Source of the DNA: Paenarthrobacter sp.
GTDB lineage: Bacteria > Actinomycetota > Actinomycetes > Actinomycetales > Micrococcaceae
DNA length: 64,000 bases
Reading direction: 5' to 3'
Assembly: GCA_031179305.1 (NCBI GenBank)
Contig: JAPSHX010000001.1
Coordinates: 288,743 to 352,742, forward strand
Shown: positions 27,695-35,974 of the stretch, in pieces
How positions within the stretch are numbered: the stretch's first letter is position 1
How the letters are laid out: the number at the start of each line of letters is the position of its first letter
Made by a program: the position numbers and the translations under genes
Notes under the pieces: generated by a model
Databases searched by the model: none
What the model was told of the DNA's origin: nothing
Seen by the model: the letters and a program-made list of their open reading frames with translations, nothing else

Positions 27695-28504
27695 GTGGTA
27701 ATGATGCTGCTCTCAGTCCTACAGGCGAACGCTTCCGTCATGGACGTTGAGGCGAACCTGCGCACAATAGACGACGCCGCGCAGCGCGCCGCCCAAGCCG
27801 GGGCCGGGCTGCTCCTCACTCCGGAGCTGTTCCCTGTGGGCTACGCACCCTTGCGCCTCCACGTCGAACTGGACCCGTCCACGCTCCCCGGCATCCGTGA
27901 ACGGCTGGCCGGGATCGCCCGGACCAACGGCATTGGCTTGGTGTACAGCCTTCCGGCGCCGGCAGCGGGAAGCGAAGGAAGCTGGCACATCACCGCCACC
28001 CTCCTCGACGCCGAAGGCAACGAGGTCCTCAACTACGCCAAGGTGCACCTCTTCGGTCCGGAGGAGCACAAAGCGTTCGTCGGCGCCCAAGAACCTCCCG
28101 CCGTCGTGGATTTCAACGGGATCCGCACATCGATGCTGATTTGCTACGACGTCGAGTTCCCGGAAGCCGTGCGTGCCGCTGCCACAAGAGGTGCCGAACT
28201 CCTGCTGGTGCCAACTGCCCTTTCCGCCGGTTTCGACAACGTGCCGCAGGTCCTGATCCGTGCCCGCGCATTGGAGAGCCAACTCAACGTGGCCTACGCC
28301 AACCACAGTGGGCACGAGGACATCTACAACTTCCTGGGCGGTAGCGTTGTTGCCGGACCAGACGGATCGTTGCTTGCCGCTGCGGGGGAGTCCGCCACGC
28401 TGTTGTTCGCAGAGGTCGGCACGGACACAGTAAAAGCGGCACGCGAAGAAGTCCCGTACCTGCGCGAACGCCGGCCGGAGCTCTACGAGGAGTGGGACAG
28501 CTAG
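27695..28504 (+). CDS. davA: Nitrilase-superfamily amidase, probable 5-aminovaleramidase (DavA-like)
   Basis: A 269-residue carbon-nitrogen hydrolase with the full Glu-Lys-Cys triad: E44 in TPELF, K116 in NYAKVHLFG and C150 in LICYDVEFPE. Stretches such as VHLFG, GAELLLVPTA and the C-terminal VPYLRERRPELY resemble Pseudomonas DavA, which hydrolyses 5-aminovaleramide to 5-aminovalerate and ammonia. A DavB-like oxygenase lies 4.5 kb away in the same island, supporting the assignment; a 4-guanidinobutyramide amidase is the main alternative. GTG 27695 has AGGAG eight bases upstream; ATG 27701 is also possible. Its stop overlaps that of the convergent pucR. Confidence 0.75.
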   Translation: MVMMLLSVLQANASVMDVEANLRTIDDAAQRAAQAGAGLLLTPELFPVGYAPLRLHVELDPSTLPGIRERLAGIARTNGIGLVYSLPAPAAGSEGSWHITATLLDAEGNEVLNYAKVHLFGPEEHKAFVGAQEPPAVVDFNGIRTSMLICYDVEFPEAVRAAATRGAELLLVPTALSAGFDNVPQVLIRARALESQLNVAYANHSGHEDIYNFLGGSVVAGPDGSLLAAAGESATLLFAEVGTDTVKAAREEVPYLRERRPELYEEWDS

Positions 28505-30114
28505 TCGCCCGTCGAATCACCGGAAAGGCCGGCGACCAGCTCATCCACGTACTGCAAAGCAAACCACAACTCGGCCCGAACCTGTGCCTGGTTGAGGTCC
28601 ATGTCCAGCAGCTCGCCGAGCACGCCGATCTGCCGCCGAACGCTGTTGCGGTGCAGCCCCAGTAGCTTGGCCGAGCCGTCCCAGCTGCCATTTTCGCTGA
28701 GCCAACCGTGCAAAACGGCAAGGAGCGGGTCCCGGCGGTCCGGTTCAAGCGCGAGCACGGGGGCAAGGAATCGTTCGGCCAGCATGGTCCCGGCTTCGCG
28801 TCCCAACAGTCCTGTGACAGACCACGTGACTTCGTCAACGCGAGCACTCTTCCCGGTGGTCACCACGCGGCTACGCAGGGAGTTCGCCCGTTGGTAGGCG
28901 GCCTGGAGCCCCAGGAGTTCCGTCGGCTCGCCAATCACCAGCCGCCAGCCCAGCTTCTCCACATCGGAGAGCAGCGAGTCATCCACCTTCAGCCGGGTAA
29001 TGGCAGCGAAGCCGTAGTCTGTGAGCTCCACCAGCTTGGTGTCGAAAAGCCTCCGCCACTGCAGCAGCTCACGGACCGGCCCATCGTCTGCCGCGCCGTT
29101 CACCCTGATGCCCTGCACCACCCGCAGCTGTGCCGAACGGGTGGAGGACAAGCTCTGTGCCAGCAGGTCTTTGAGCCCGTTGACGTGTTTAGTGCCACCC
29201 GACGCAAGCGAATCCGGGTGCAACAGTACAGCCGTAGCCAGCTGGCTCGGTGCCAACGAGCCACTGGTCCGCTGCCTCACCAACAACTCCAGCAAGCCCA
29301 CGGCCGACTGCACCACATTGTTCTGCGCAGGCGTCAGCGGCGCATCCGAGCCGAGAATCAAGGCGCCAAGGTTGGCGTCCTTGGTGCTACGCAACGGGTG
29401 CCCGAACACCAGCGCCGAACCTGGCTGTTCGAAACCGTCCATCTCCACCCGCGGACCGCTGCCGGACAGCAACCGCTCCAGCAGAGGACCCAACAAGGAA
29501 TGCTCGACGCCGCTGCTGCCGCCGGCGTTGTGCCCCCGGGCACGGACTCGTCCGTCAGCGCCCACGAGAACAGCCCATACGGGCACCCTCTGGACCAGGG
29601 CCGCCAAAAGTTCATGTTCCGGCCGGGGGGACAGGACCGCCCGCATGAGTTGGCGGTTTGTCTCGGCCAGTTGCCGGAAGACCCTCGCGTTGTCAGTCTC
29701 CAGGAGCTGCGAGAACTCCAAGCCGATCGCCGCGAAAGGCACAGACTCCGGTACCTCGAACAAGGTGAGGTTGTGCTTGCGGCAAGCGTCCAGCAGGACG
29801 TCCGGGACGGCGTCGAAATAGGGTCTGATCCCGAAACCGAGCGCCGCAACTTTTGCACCCACTAGCCGCCGCACGTAGGCATCCACCTTGGCCGCCGAGC
29901 CACCCTTCCCAAGGAAAGGCAGCCCGGCGGTGAGGAGGAACTCGCCCTCCGGCAGGTACGGCGTGGGGTCTTCGAGCTCACTCGGTTCCACCCACCGCAG
30001 CAGCGAGGCGCCACTGCCGCCGTCGTGAAGCATTTTCAACTCCGGCGGCAACTGCTCCAGGAACTGTTCGAGCGTGACGAAACTCAGGCGGGCGGTTGCG
30101 GGCTCAGGCGACAT
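28501..30114 (-). CDS. PucR-family transcriptional regulator
   Basis: A 537-residue regulator with the PucR layout: an N-terminal PucR sensor domain (about 5-135), a central GGDEF-like region without catalytic motif, and a C-terminal helix-turn-helix (about 480-525; DGSAKLLGLHRNSVRRQIGVLGEL in part). It probably controls this amino-acid catabolic island in response to substrate. ATG 30114 is chosen: it lies 11 bases inside the end of the racemase gene, a coupling overlap, and the upstream open frame is low-complexity shadow. Its stop and that of the convergent amidase share the bases CTAG. Confidence 0.87.
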   Translation of the reverse strand: MSPEPATARLSFVTLEQFLEQLPPELKMLHDGGSGASLLRWVEPSELEDPTPYLPEGEFLLTAGLPFLGKGGSAAKVDAYVRRLVGAKVAALGFGIRPYFDAVPDVLLDACRKHNLTLFEVPESVPFAAIGLEFSQLLETDNARVFRQLAETNRQLMRAVLSPRPEHELLAALVQRVPVWAVLVGADGRVRARGHNAGGSSGVEHSLLGPLLERLLSGSGPRVEMDGFEQPGSALVFGHPLRSTKDANLGALILGSDAPLTPAQNNVVQSAVGLLELLVRQRTSGSLAPSQLATAVLLHPDSLASGGTKHVNGLKDLLAQSLSSTRSAQLRVVQGIRVNGAADDGPVRELLQWRRLFDTKLVELTDYGFAAITRLKVDDSLLSDVEKLGWRLVIGEPTELLGLQAAYQRANSLRSRVVTTGKSARVDEVTWSVTGLLGREAGTMLAERFLAPVLALEPDRRDPLLAVLHGWLSENGSWDGSAKLLGLHRNSVRRQIGVLGELLDMDLNQAQVRAELWFALQYVDELVAGLSGDSTGD

Positions 30115-31351
30115 TGCCCTGCCCGGCGGCGGCCGGCTCCTGGTAGTCGGGGCACTCGTACGCGGTATCCTGGTTGGCACTGCTTGAGTAGGCGCGTGGC
30201 AGGCGCGGTGCAATCCTGTTGATGATCTCGTCGCCGTGGCTTCCGATCGCGGCACCCCAGTCGTCGGCGCTCGCCGCCCCGCAGGCCGGGTCACCGAACA
30301 ACACTGCGGTGTCCCCGACGTCGATTCCCGAAGCGTCCGGTCCGAGGTCCACCATGAACTGGTCCATGCAGACCTTGCCGATCACCGGCACCGCGCGTCC
30401 GGCCACGTTCACAACGGAACGGCCGCTGATGCCCTTGGGGATACCGTCCGCGTAACCCAGCGGGATGAGCCCGAGGTAGCGCGGTTCGTAGGTGATCGCC
30501 TGGTGTTCGTAGCTGACGCCTGTGCCTGCGGGAACCTTCTTGACCATGACCAGCGGAGCAGTCACGCTGAGTGCCGGACGCAATCCAAAGTCAGCCGGGT
30601 TCAGGTGATCGGCCGGGGCGAGTCCGTAGATGGCGAGCCCGGCGCGGACCATGTCGAAATGGAATTCGGGCCTGTCAAGGATGTTCGCCGAACTGGAAAC
30701 GTGCCTGAGCTCCGGGGCCAGTCCTGCCTCCCGTGCTTGCCGAACTGCGTCTTCGAACTCCGCGACGGCGGTGACGTTACCGGGGTGGGCTGGGACATCG
30801 GCCCAGGCGAGATGGGTCCATAGGCCTCGTACCCGCAGGGTCCCATCGATTTCGGCTTGCCGTGCCTGTGCCACAAGTTCAGCCCAGTCTTCCTTGCGGG
30901 CGCCTCCGCGGCTGAGGCCGCTATCGAGTTCCAAATGCACGACGGCGGGACGGCCAAGGCGTGTCGCGATCCCTGCGAGCACCTCCAGTTGGCTGATGCT
31001 TCCGAGGGAAACATCAATGTCGTATTTCAGTGCCTCAAGGATGGTGGCACTTGTCTGGGATGCCAGATACAGCCAGGAAAGGATGGGGACAGTGATGCCT
31101 GCTTGGCGGAGTGCGATAGCTTCACTGAGCTGGGCTGTGCCAAGCCAGTCCGCCCCGGCATCCACTGCCGTGCGGGCGACTTCAACCAGCCCATGGCCGT
31201 AGGCGTTGCCCTTGACTACGGCCATGAAATGCGGAGCTTGGGTGCGCATTTTCAGGGCTTTGACATTGTCTGAAATGGCGGACAGGTCCACGTTGACCTG
31301 CCCGGAAAGGGCCGCAGGGGCAGCCTCTTGATAGTGTGCATTACGTCTCAT
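30104..31351 (-). CDS. Alanine-racemase-family PLP enzyme (possible lysine/broad-specificity racemase)
   Basis: A 415-residue fold-type III PLP enzyme. The PLP lysine is K47 in AVVKGNAYGHG and the second catalytic base Y281 in GVSYEHQ. Other typical motifs are ELDSGLSRGG and GKVCMDQFMVDLG. The N-terminal motif is VKGNAYGHG, where housekeeping Alr usually has VKADAYGHG, and the gene is in an operon with pucR inside a lysine-type catabolic island. It may therefore racemise lysine or another basic amino acid; this is inference, and a cell-wall alanine racemase cannot be excluded. The ATG follows a TATAGT box by eight bases, so the mRNA may be leaderless. Confidence 0.85.
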   Translation of the reverse strand: MRRNAHYQEAAPAALSGQVNVDLSAISDNVKALKMRTQAPHFMAVVKGNAYGHGLVEVARTAVDAGADWLGTAQLSEAIALRQAGITVPILSWLYLASQTSATILEALKYDIDVSLGSISQLEVLAGIATRLGRPAVVHLELDSGLSRGGARKEDWAELVAQARQAEIDGTLRVRGLWTHLAWADVPAHPGNVTAVAEFEDAVRQAREAGLAPELRHVSSSANILDRPEFHFDMVRAGLAIYGLAPADHLNPADFGLRPALSVTAPLVMVKKVPAGTGVSYEHQAITYEPRYLGLIPLGYADGIPKGISGRSVVNVAGRAVPVIGKVCMDQFMVDLGPDASGIDVGDTAVLFGDPACGAASADDWGAAIGSHGDEIINRIAPRLPRAYSSSANQDTAYECPDYQEPAAAGQGNVA

Positions 31352-31359
31352 GGTTGAAC

Positions 31360-31394
31360 ACTATAGGTCATTTTGCACCGCGGTGAGAGGTGGC
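31360..31394. promoter_or_regulatory. Divergent promoter region of racemase and permease
   Basis: TATAGT on the minus strand (31360-31365) is a good -10 for the racemase gene. The adjoining bases contain the perfect palindrome CACCGCGGTG (31376-31385) and, partly overlapping it, the short repeat GTGAG...CTCAC (within 31382-31397), candidate PucR-binding sites. Confidence 0.45.
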
Positions 31395-31449
31395 TCACAT
31401 GCCAGTCTTGTGGAGGGGAAATCGAAACTACTTTGAAGGGACGTCAAGG

Positions 31450-32976
31450 GTGACTGTGCCTGTGAACACCAAAAACCCGGCCGCGGCAAGCGTCGCCAGG
31501 CCGAGCCTCGGCGCGCAACTGCTGCGCCGCAAGCCAATTGGCCAGATGGTCAGCGAAGCCGGAAGCGGCGAAGGCGGAACGCCGCTGGTCCGCAGCTTTG
31601 GCGTCCTTCAGCTGACCATGATCAGCGTCGGCGCCACGCTCGGCACCGGCATCCTGGTCATCCTTGGCGAATCCGTGCCGCTGGCCGGTCCGGCCATCTG
31701 GATCTCGTTCGTGATCGCCGGGCTGGCTGCACTCCTTTCCGCTGTGTCCTACGCTGAGATGGCGGGTCTGGTCCCGGTGGCCGGTTCCAGCTATTCCTAC
31801 TCTTACGCCACCATGGGCGAGGGCATGGCCTGGATTTGTGGCTGGTGCCTGGTCCTGGAATATGCAGTCTCCGTAGCGGCCGTGTCCGTGGGCGCGGGCC
31901 AGTATGTCAACGAAACGTTGGCCGCTTTCGGAGTGTTCCTCCCGGATGCCATCAGCCAGCCACCCGGAGAGGGCGGCGTGGTGAATGTTTCGGCCATGGT
32001 GATTGTGCTGCTCGCCATGGTGCTGCTGGTCCGGGGCGCCCGTGAGAGCGCGTGGGTCAATACAGCGATCGTGGCCATCAAGGTGGGCATCCTGCTCTTC
32101 TTCTGCGCCGTGGCCTTCACTGCATTCAGCGCCGGCAACTTCGAGCCACTCCTGCCCATGGGTGCAGCCGGGGTGTCCGCTGCCGCCTCGAGTGTCTTCT
32201 TCTCCTACATCGGCTTTGATGCCGCCTCCACTGCCGGCGAGGAAGCCAGGAACCCCAAGCGCGACCTGCCGCGGGCCATCATGCTCTCCATGGTCATCGT
32301 CACCAGCATCTATGTGTTAGTAGCCGTGGCCGCAATTGGCGCGCGGCCATGGGGCTGGTTCGAGGGTACTGAAGCCGGCTTGGTGCAGATTTTGCATGAG
32401 ATCACCGGCCAACCCTGGATAGCCCTGGCATTCTCCGCCGGTGCTGTGCTCGCCATTGCCAGCATCGTGCTGACCGTTCTTTACGGACAGACACGCATCC
32501 TGCTCTCCATGTCCCGCGACGGAATGGTGCCCAAGGTCTTCGGCCGAGTGTCCCGCCGCACCGGCACTCCGGTGGCCGGAACGCTGATAGTGGGTATCGC
32601 CGTTGCTGTCACCGCCGGTTTGGTTCCCCTGGGAACGTTGGCGGACGCCACCAGCATCGGCACGTTGTTTGCCTTCGCATTGGTCAACGTTGCTGTGATC
32701 TACCTGCGGCGGAACCGACCGGACCTTGAACGGAGCTTCCGCGTTCCGCTGTACCCGCTGACTCCCGTCCTCGGGACCCTGATGTGCGCCTTCCTGATGC
32801 TAAACCTCGGAGCCGATACCTGGATCACCTTCGGTATTTGGATGCTGGTGGGCATCGCCATCTACTTCGGCTACGGACGCCGGAACTCCAAGGTAGCCAC
32901 GCTCAGCGAGCAGGACTACCGTGAACTAACCACCAGGGCCGTGAGCCCGGAACCTGTGAAAGCAGACAACTCATGA
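31450..32976 (+). CDS. APC-family amino acid permease
   Basis: A 508-residue transporter with about twelve transmembrane segments. The first helix holds SVGATLGTGILVILG (near 60-74), the APC substrate-binding GxG motif, and the protein has IGFDAASTAGEEARNPKRDLPRA, the conserved cytoplasmic loop of the cationic-amino-acid transporter group. It probably imports the amino acid degraded by the monooxygenase whose ATG overlaps its stop (ATGA). Start: GTG 31450 with GAAGGGA eight bases upstream; GTG 31456 and 31462 are alternatives, and the open frame before this is not supported. Confidence 0.88.
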   Translation: MTVPVNTKNPAAASVARPSLGAQLLRRKPIGQMVSEAGSGEGGTPLVRSFGVLQLTMISVGATLGTGILVILGESVPLAGPAIWISFVIAGLAALLSAVSYAEMAGLVPVAGSSYSYSYATMGEGMAWICGWCLVLEYAVSVAAVSVGAGQYVNETLAAFGVFLPDAISQPPGEGGVVNVSAMVIVLLAMVLLVRGARESAWVNTAIVAIKVGILLFFCAVAFTAFSAGNFEPLLPMGAAGVSAAASSVFFSYIGFDAASTAGEEARNPKRDLPRAIMLSMVIVTSIYVLVAVAAIGARPWGWFEGTEAGLVQILHEITGQPWIALAFSAGAVLAIASIVLTVLYGQTRILLSMSRDGMVPKVFGRVSRRTGTPVAGTLIVGIAVAVTAGLVPLGTLADATSIGTLFAFALVNVAVIYLRRNRPDLERSFRVPLYPLTPVLGTLMCAFLMLNLGADTWITFGIWMLVGIAIYFGYGRRNSKVATLSEQDYRELTTRAVSPEPVKADNS

Positions 32977-34679
32977 CCATCGCCACAGAACTCCCCCTCA
33001 TCGAGGAACCAGGCGCGCCCGACGCGGCCGCCGGAGCACCGATCACCATGCTGAACCCGGACTTCCCGTTCAGCTACGACCACTACTTGGCGCACTCCGA
33101 CGGACTCGGCTCAATCCCGGAAGAGCTCTACGGCACGGAAGTAGCCATCATCGGGGCAGGCCTGTCCGGGCTGGTCACGGCCTACGAGCTGATGAAGCTT
33201 GGTCTCAAGCCGGTCATCTACGAGGCCGACCAGATTGGTGGACGCCTCAGGACCGCGAGCTTCCCCTCGGCTCCCGGCGTTGTGGCGGACCTGGGCGGCA
33301 TGCGCTTCCCGGTTTCGGGCAAGGCCTTCTACCACTACGTGGACCTGCTTGGCCTGGATACCAACGAGTTCCCAAACCCCATGGCGCCGGCAACCTCTTC
33401 TACGGTGATCGAGCTTGCGGGCAAAAAGCACTACGCCACCACTGCAGATGAGCTACCGGAGTTCTTTCTCGAAGTAGCCGACGCCTGGAAAGCAGCAGTC
33501 AACGATGGCGCCGCCTTTGCGGAGATGCAGGAAGCCATCAAGGCCCGCGACACCAAGCGGATCAAGGAACTCTGGAATGCGCTCCTCCCGGAACTGGACG
33601 AGCAAACCTTTTACGGCTTCATCGCCGCCAGCAAATCCTTCAAAGAGGCTGGTTTTGCGCATCGCGAGGCCTTCGGCCAGGTGGGCTTCGGTACTGGCGG
33701 TTGGGACACCGATTTCCCCAACTCCATCCTCGAAATCCTCCGCGTGGTCTACACCGACGCCGACGACCAGCACCGCTCCATTGCGGGAGGAGCGCAAAGG
33801 CTCCCTGAGGCACTCTGGAACCACGCGCCGTCGGGCCTTACGTACTGGCCCGAGGGCACCTCGCTCGCATCCCTTCACTCCGGCTCGCCCCGCGGAGCCG
33901 TGGACAACATCCGCCGGGTTGAGAACGGCGACCTCCTGGTCCGCGAGAACTGGGGCCGCGAAGCTACCTATCAGGCCGTGGTGACCACCTGCCAGTCCTG
34001 GTTGCTGTCCACCCGCATCCACACTGAGGAAGCGCTGTTCCCGGCCGAACTGTGGACCGCGATCGAGCGCTCGCATTACATGCAGTCTTCAAAGACTTTT
34101 GTGATGGTGGATCGCCCGTTCTGGAAGGACATCGATCCTGAGACCGGACGCGAAGTCCTTTCCATGACCCTCACCGACCGCCTCAACCGGGCCACGTACC
34201 TGCTCGACGACGGCCCGGACAAGCCCGCTGTCATGCTCCTGTCTTACACATGGAACGACGACGCCCTGAAATGGCTGGCCCTGACCGCGGACGAGCGAGT
34301 GAAGCTGATGCTGCACTCCTTGGAACAGATCTACCCGGGCGTGGACATTGCGAGCCACATCGTCGGGCAGCCGATCACGGTGTCTTGGGAAGCGGACCCT
34401 AACTTCATGGGTGCGTTCAAAGCCAACCTGCCCGGCCACTACCGGTACCAGCAACGCTTGTTCACCCACTTCAAGCAGGACCAGCTGCCAGAGCACCAGC
34501 GCGGTATTTTCCTGGCCGGTGACGACGTGTCCTTCACCGCCGGCTGGGCTGAGGGTGCTGTGACCACGGGCCTGAACGCCGTATGGGGAGTGGTGAATCA
34601 CCTGGGCGGTTCGTCGGCTGCCGGAAACCCCGGACCGGGTGACCTCCTTGACGAGCTCGGCCCGATCTCCCTGGACTAA
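32973..34679 (+). CDS. davB: Flavin-dependent L-amino-acid 2-monooxygenase, DavB (lysine 2-monooxygenase)-like
   Basis: A 568-residue flavoprotein of the amine-oxidase fold. The FAD motif AIIGAGLSGLVTAYELMKLG starts at residue 59, and AELGGMRF-like VADLGGMRFPVSGKAFYHYVD follows. The central QVGFGTGGWDTDFPNS and the C-terminal AGDDVSFTAGWAEGAVTTGLNAVWG closely resemble Pseudomonas lysine 2-monooxygenase (DavB) and its arginine, phenylalanine and tryptophan monooxygenase relatives. It would convert L-lysine and O2 to 5-aminovaleramide, CO2 and water. The nearby DavA-like amidase would take the amide onward. Substrate choice among lysine, arginine and aromatic amino acids cannot be settled by reading. 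It is co-translated with the permease. Confidence 0.82.
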   Translation: MTIATELPLIEEPGAPDAAAGAPITMLNPDFPFSYDHYLAHSDGLGSIPEELYGTEVAIIGAGLSGLVTAYELMKLGLKPVIYEADQIGGRLRTASFPSAPGVVADLGGMRFPVSGKAFYHYVDLLGLDTNEFPNPMAPATSSTVIELAGKKHYATTADELPEFFLEVADAWKAAVNDGAAFAEMQEAIKARDTKRIKELWNALLPELDEQTFYGFIAASKSFKEAGFAHREAFGQVGFGTGGWDTDFPNSILEILRVVYTDADDQHRSIAGGAQRLPEALWNHAPSGLTYWPEGTSLASLHSGSPRGAVDNIRRVENGDLLVRENWGREATYQAVVTTCQSWLLSTRIHTEEALFPAELWTAIERSHYMQSSKTFVMVDRPFWKDIDPETGREVLSMTLTDRLNRATYLLDDGPDKPAVMLLSYTWNDDALKWLALTADERVKLMLHSLEQIYPGVDIASHIVGQPITVSWEADPNFMGAFKANLPGHYRYQQRLFTHFKQDQLPEHQRGIFLAGDDVSFTAGWAEGAVTTGLNAVWGVVNHLGGSSAAGNPGPGDLLDELGPISLD

Positions 34680-34696
34680 TCTCCCCGCATTCGTGG

Positions 34697-35215
34697 TTAG
34701 GCGTGCATTTCCCTGTGCGCCGCAGCGAGTTCCTTGTAATGCGCGGCGTTGTGCTTGACGCCCTCGAACTCTTCGTCGGTGAGTTCACGGCGGACCTTGG
34801 CGGGTACACCGGCAACCAGTGAGCGCGGGGGAACGACGGTACCTTCCAACACCACCGCCCCGGCAGCGATGAGCGAGCCTGTGCCGATCACCGCGCCGTT
34901 GAGGATGGTGGCGCTCATGCCGATGAGGCAGTCGTCCTCCACAGTGCATCCATGGACCACCGCGCTGTGCCCAACGGAGACGCGCTCGCCTACCGTGCAG
35001 GGGAAGCCGGGGTCGGCGTGGAGCACTACGTTGTCCTGGAGGTTGGAGCCCGCGCCCACGCTGATCGCGGCTGTATCGGCGCGGACGGAGACACCGTAGA
35101 ATGCACTTGAGCCTTCGGCCAACGTGGCCTTGCCAATAATGGAAGCTGTGGGCGCCACGAAGGCGGTTTCGTGGATGGCCGGGGTGTCCCCGGCGAAAGT
35201 GTAAGAGGGAGCCAT
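34697..35215 (-). CDS. Gamma-carbonic-anhydrase-like hexapeptide-repeat protein
   Basis: A 172-residue left-handed beta-helix protein with repeating hexapeptides from about residue 15 to 125. Metal-ligand histidines of the gamma-carbonic anhydrase/PaaY/YrdA group are present (LHADPGFP; VSVGHSAVVHGCTVEDD). Actual carbonic anhydrase activity varies in this family. It converges on davB, 17 bases away, and is followed upstream by a 66-bp palindrome and a methyltransferase gene. Confidence 0.9.
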   Translation of the reverse strand: MAPSYTFAGDTPAIHETAFVAPTASIIGKATLAEGSSAFYGVSVRADTAAISVGAGSNLQDNVVLHADPGFPCTVGERVSVGHSAVVHGCTVEDDCLIGMSATILNGAVIGTGSLIAAGAVVLEGTVVPPRSLVAGVPAKVRRELTDEEFEGVKHNAAHYKELAAAHREMHA

Positions 35216-35230
35216 GGAGCCAGCTTAGTT

Positions 35231-35296
35231 CCCAACTGGGTCGCAGATCAGGTCGTTCTCAGCGCTGGGAACGACCTGATCTGCGACCTACTTGGG
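35231..35296. repeat. 66-bp palindromic dispersed repeat, copy B
   Basis: The inner 42 or so bases around AGCGCT are nearly perfectly paired (GATCAGGTCGTTCTCAGC with GCTGGGAACGACCTGATC). The outer ends are CCCAACTGGGT and ACCTACTTGGG. The right arm contains the TAG stop codon of the methyltransferase (35288-35290). It lies 15 bases upstream of the carbonic-anhydrase-like gene. Confidence 0.93.
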
Positions 35297-35953
35297 TGCG
35301 GGGGTGCGGAGGACCAGGAACTGGTAGTGCTGGGACCAGTTTCCTGCGCCCGGGCCGGACTCCACGCCCAGGCCCTCCGGCCACGTCCGGAAGTGCTCCA
35401 CCGCGCCGTGCTCACCAAAAATCCGCTGGACTGTATCGTCGCTGCGGCGGCTAAAGAATCGCCGCGGTTCCTCAAGGTCTTCCGGGTTCAGTACTTCGTC
35501 GTCCTCACCTGACCAGAGCCCGACGGCGATTGGCGCACCAGGTGCGGTGACCCGCACAAGTTCGCGGACGACGTCGTGAATCCCGCTGTTGGGGACGTGC
35601 AGAAGAGTGCTCATGGTCCAGGCAGCTGAAAAGACGGCATCCGGAAACGGCAGGCTGCGGCCGCTGGCAACAGTGGCCTCAAGCCTGGCCGAGCGCGCCA
35701 AATGAACGCTCTCCGAGGACAGATCCACGCCGGTGTAGTGCAAGCCGGCGCGGACAAACTCCACGCCCTCAACCCCAGTGCCGCAACCCAGCTCAAACAA
35801 CGAAAGACGATGTTCGGACTTCAGCAGCCGGATGAACCACTCCCGGCATTCAACCCGATGCGGCGTCAGCGCGCGGGTGTTCCTCGCCGGTGCTTGGCGG
35901 TCGTAGAAGACAGCCAGGTCAGCCTCATGGTCGGCGTCAGGGATGCCCCGCAT
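35288..35953 (-). CDS. Class I SAM-dependent methyltransferase
   Basis: A 221-residue protein with SAM-binding motif I LFELGCGTGVEGVEF near 52-66, an acidic post-I loop YTGVDLS and motif IV FSAAWTMSTLLHVP. The substrate is unknown; small-molecule methyltransferases of the Methyltransf_11/25 type look like this. The last two codons and the stop lie inside a 66-bp palindromic repeat, so the present C-terminus (APAPK-like end) was probably defined by insertion of the element. The purU gene ends 21 bases upstream. Confidence 0.87.
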   Translation of the reverse strand: MRGIPDADHEADLAVFYDRQAPARNTRALTPHRVECREWFIRLLKSEHRLSLFELGCGTGVEGVEFVRAGLHYTGVDLSSESVHLARSARLEATVASGRSLPFPDAVFSAAWTMSTLLHVPNSGIHDVVRELVRVTAPGAPIAVGLWSGEDDEVLNPEDLEEPRRFFSRRSDDTVQRIFGEHGAVEHFRTWPEGLGVESGPGAGNWSQHYQFLVLRTPAPK

Positions 35954-35974
35954 ACCCCCAGCATAGGAGTGGCG

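Noticed and set aside
32973-34679. Putrescine oxidase call for the flavin oxidase
   Set aside because: The length of 568 residues and the motifs around GFGTGGWDTDFPNS and AGDDVSFTAGW fit amino-acid 2-monooxygenases better.
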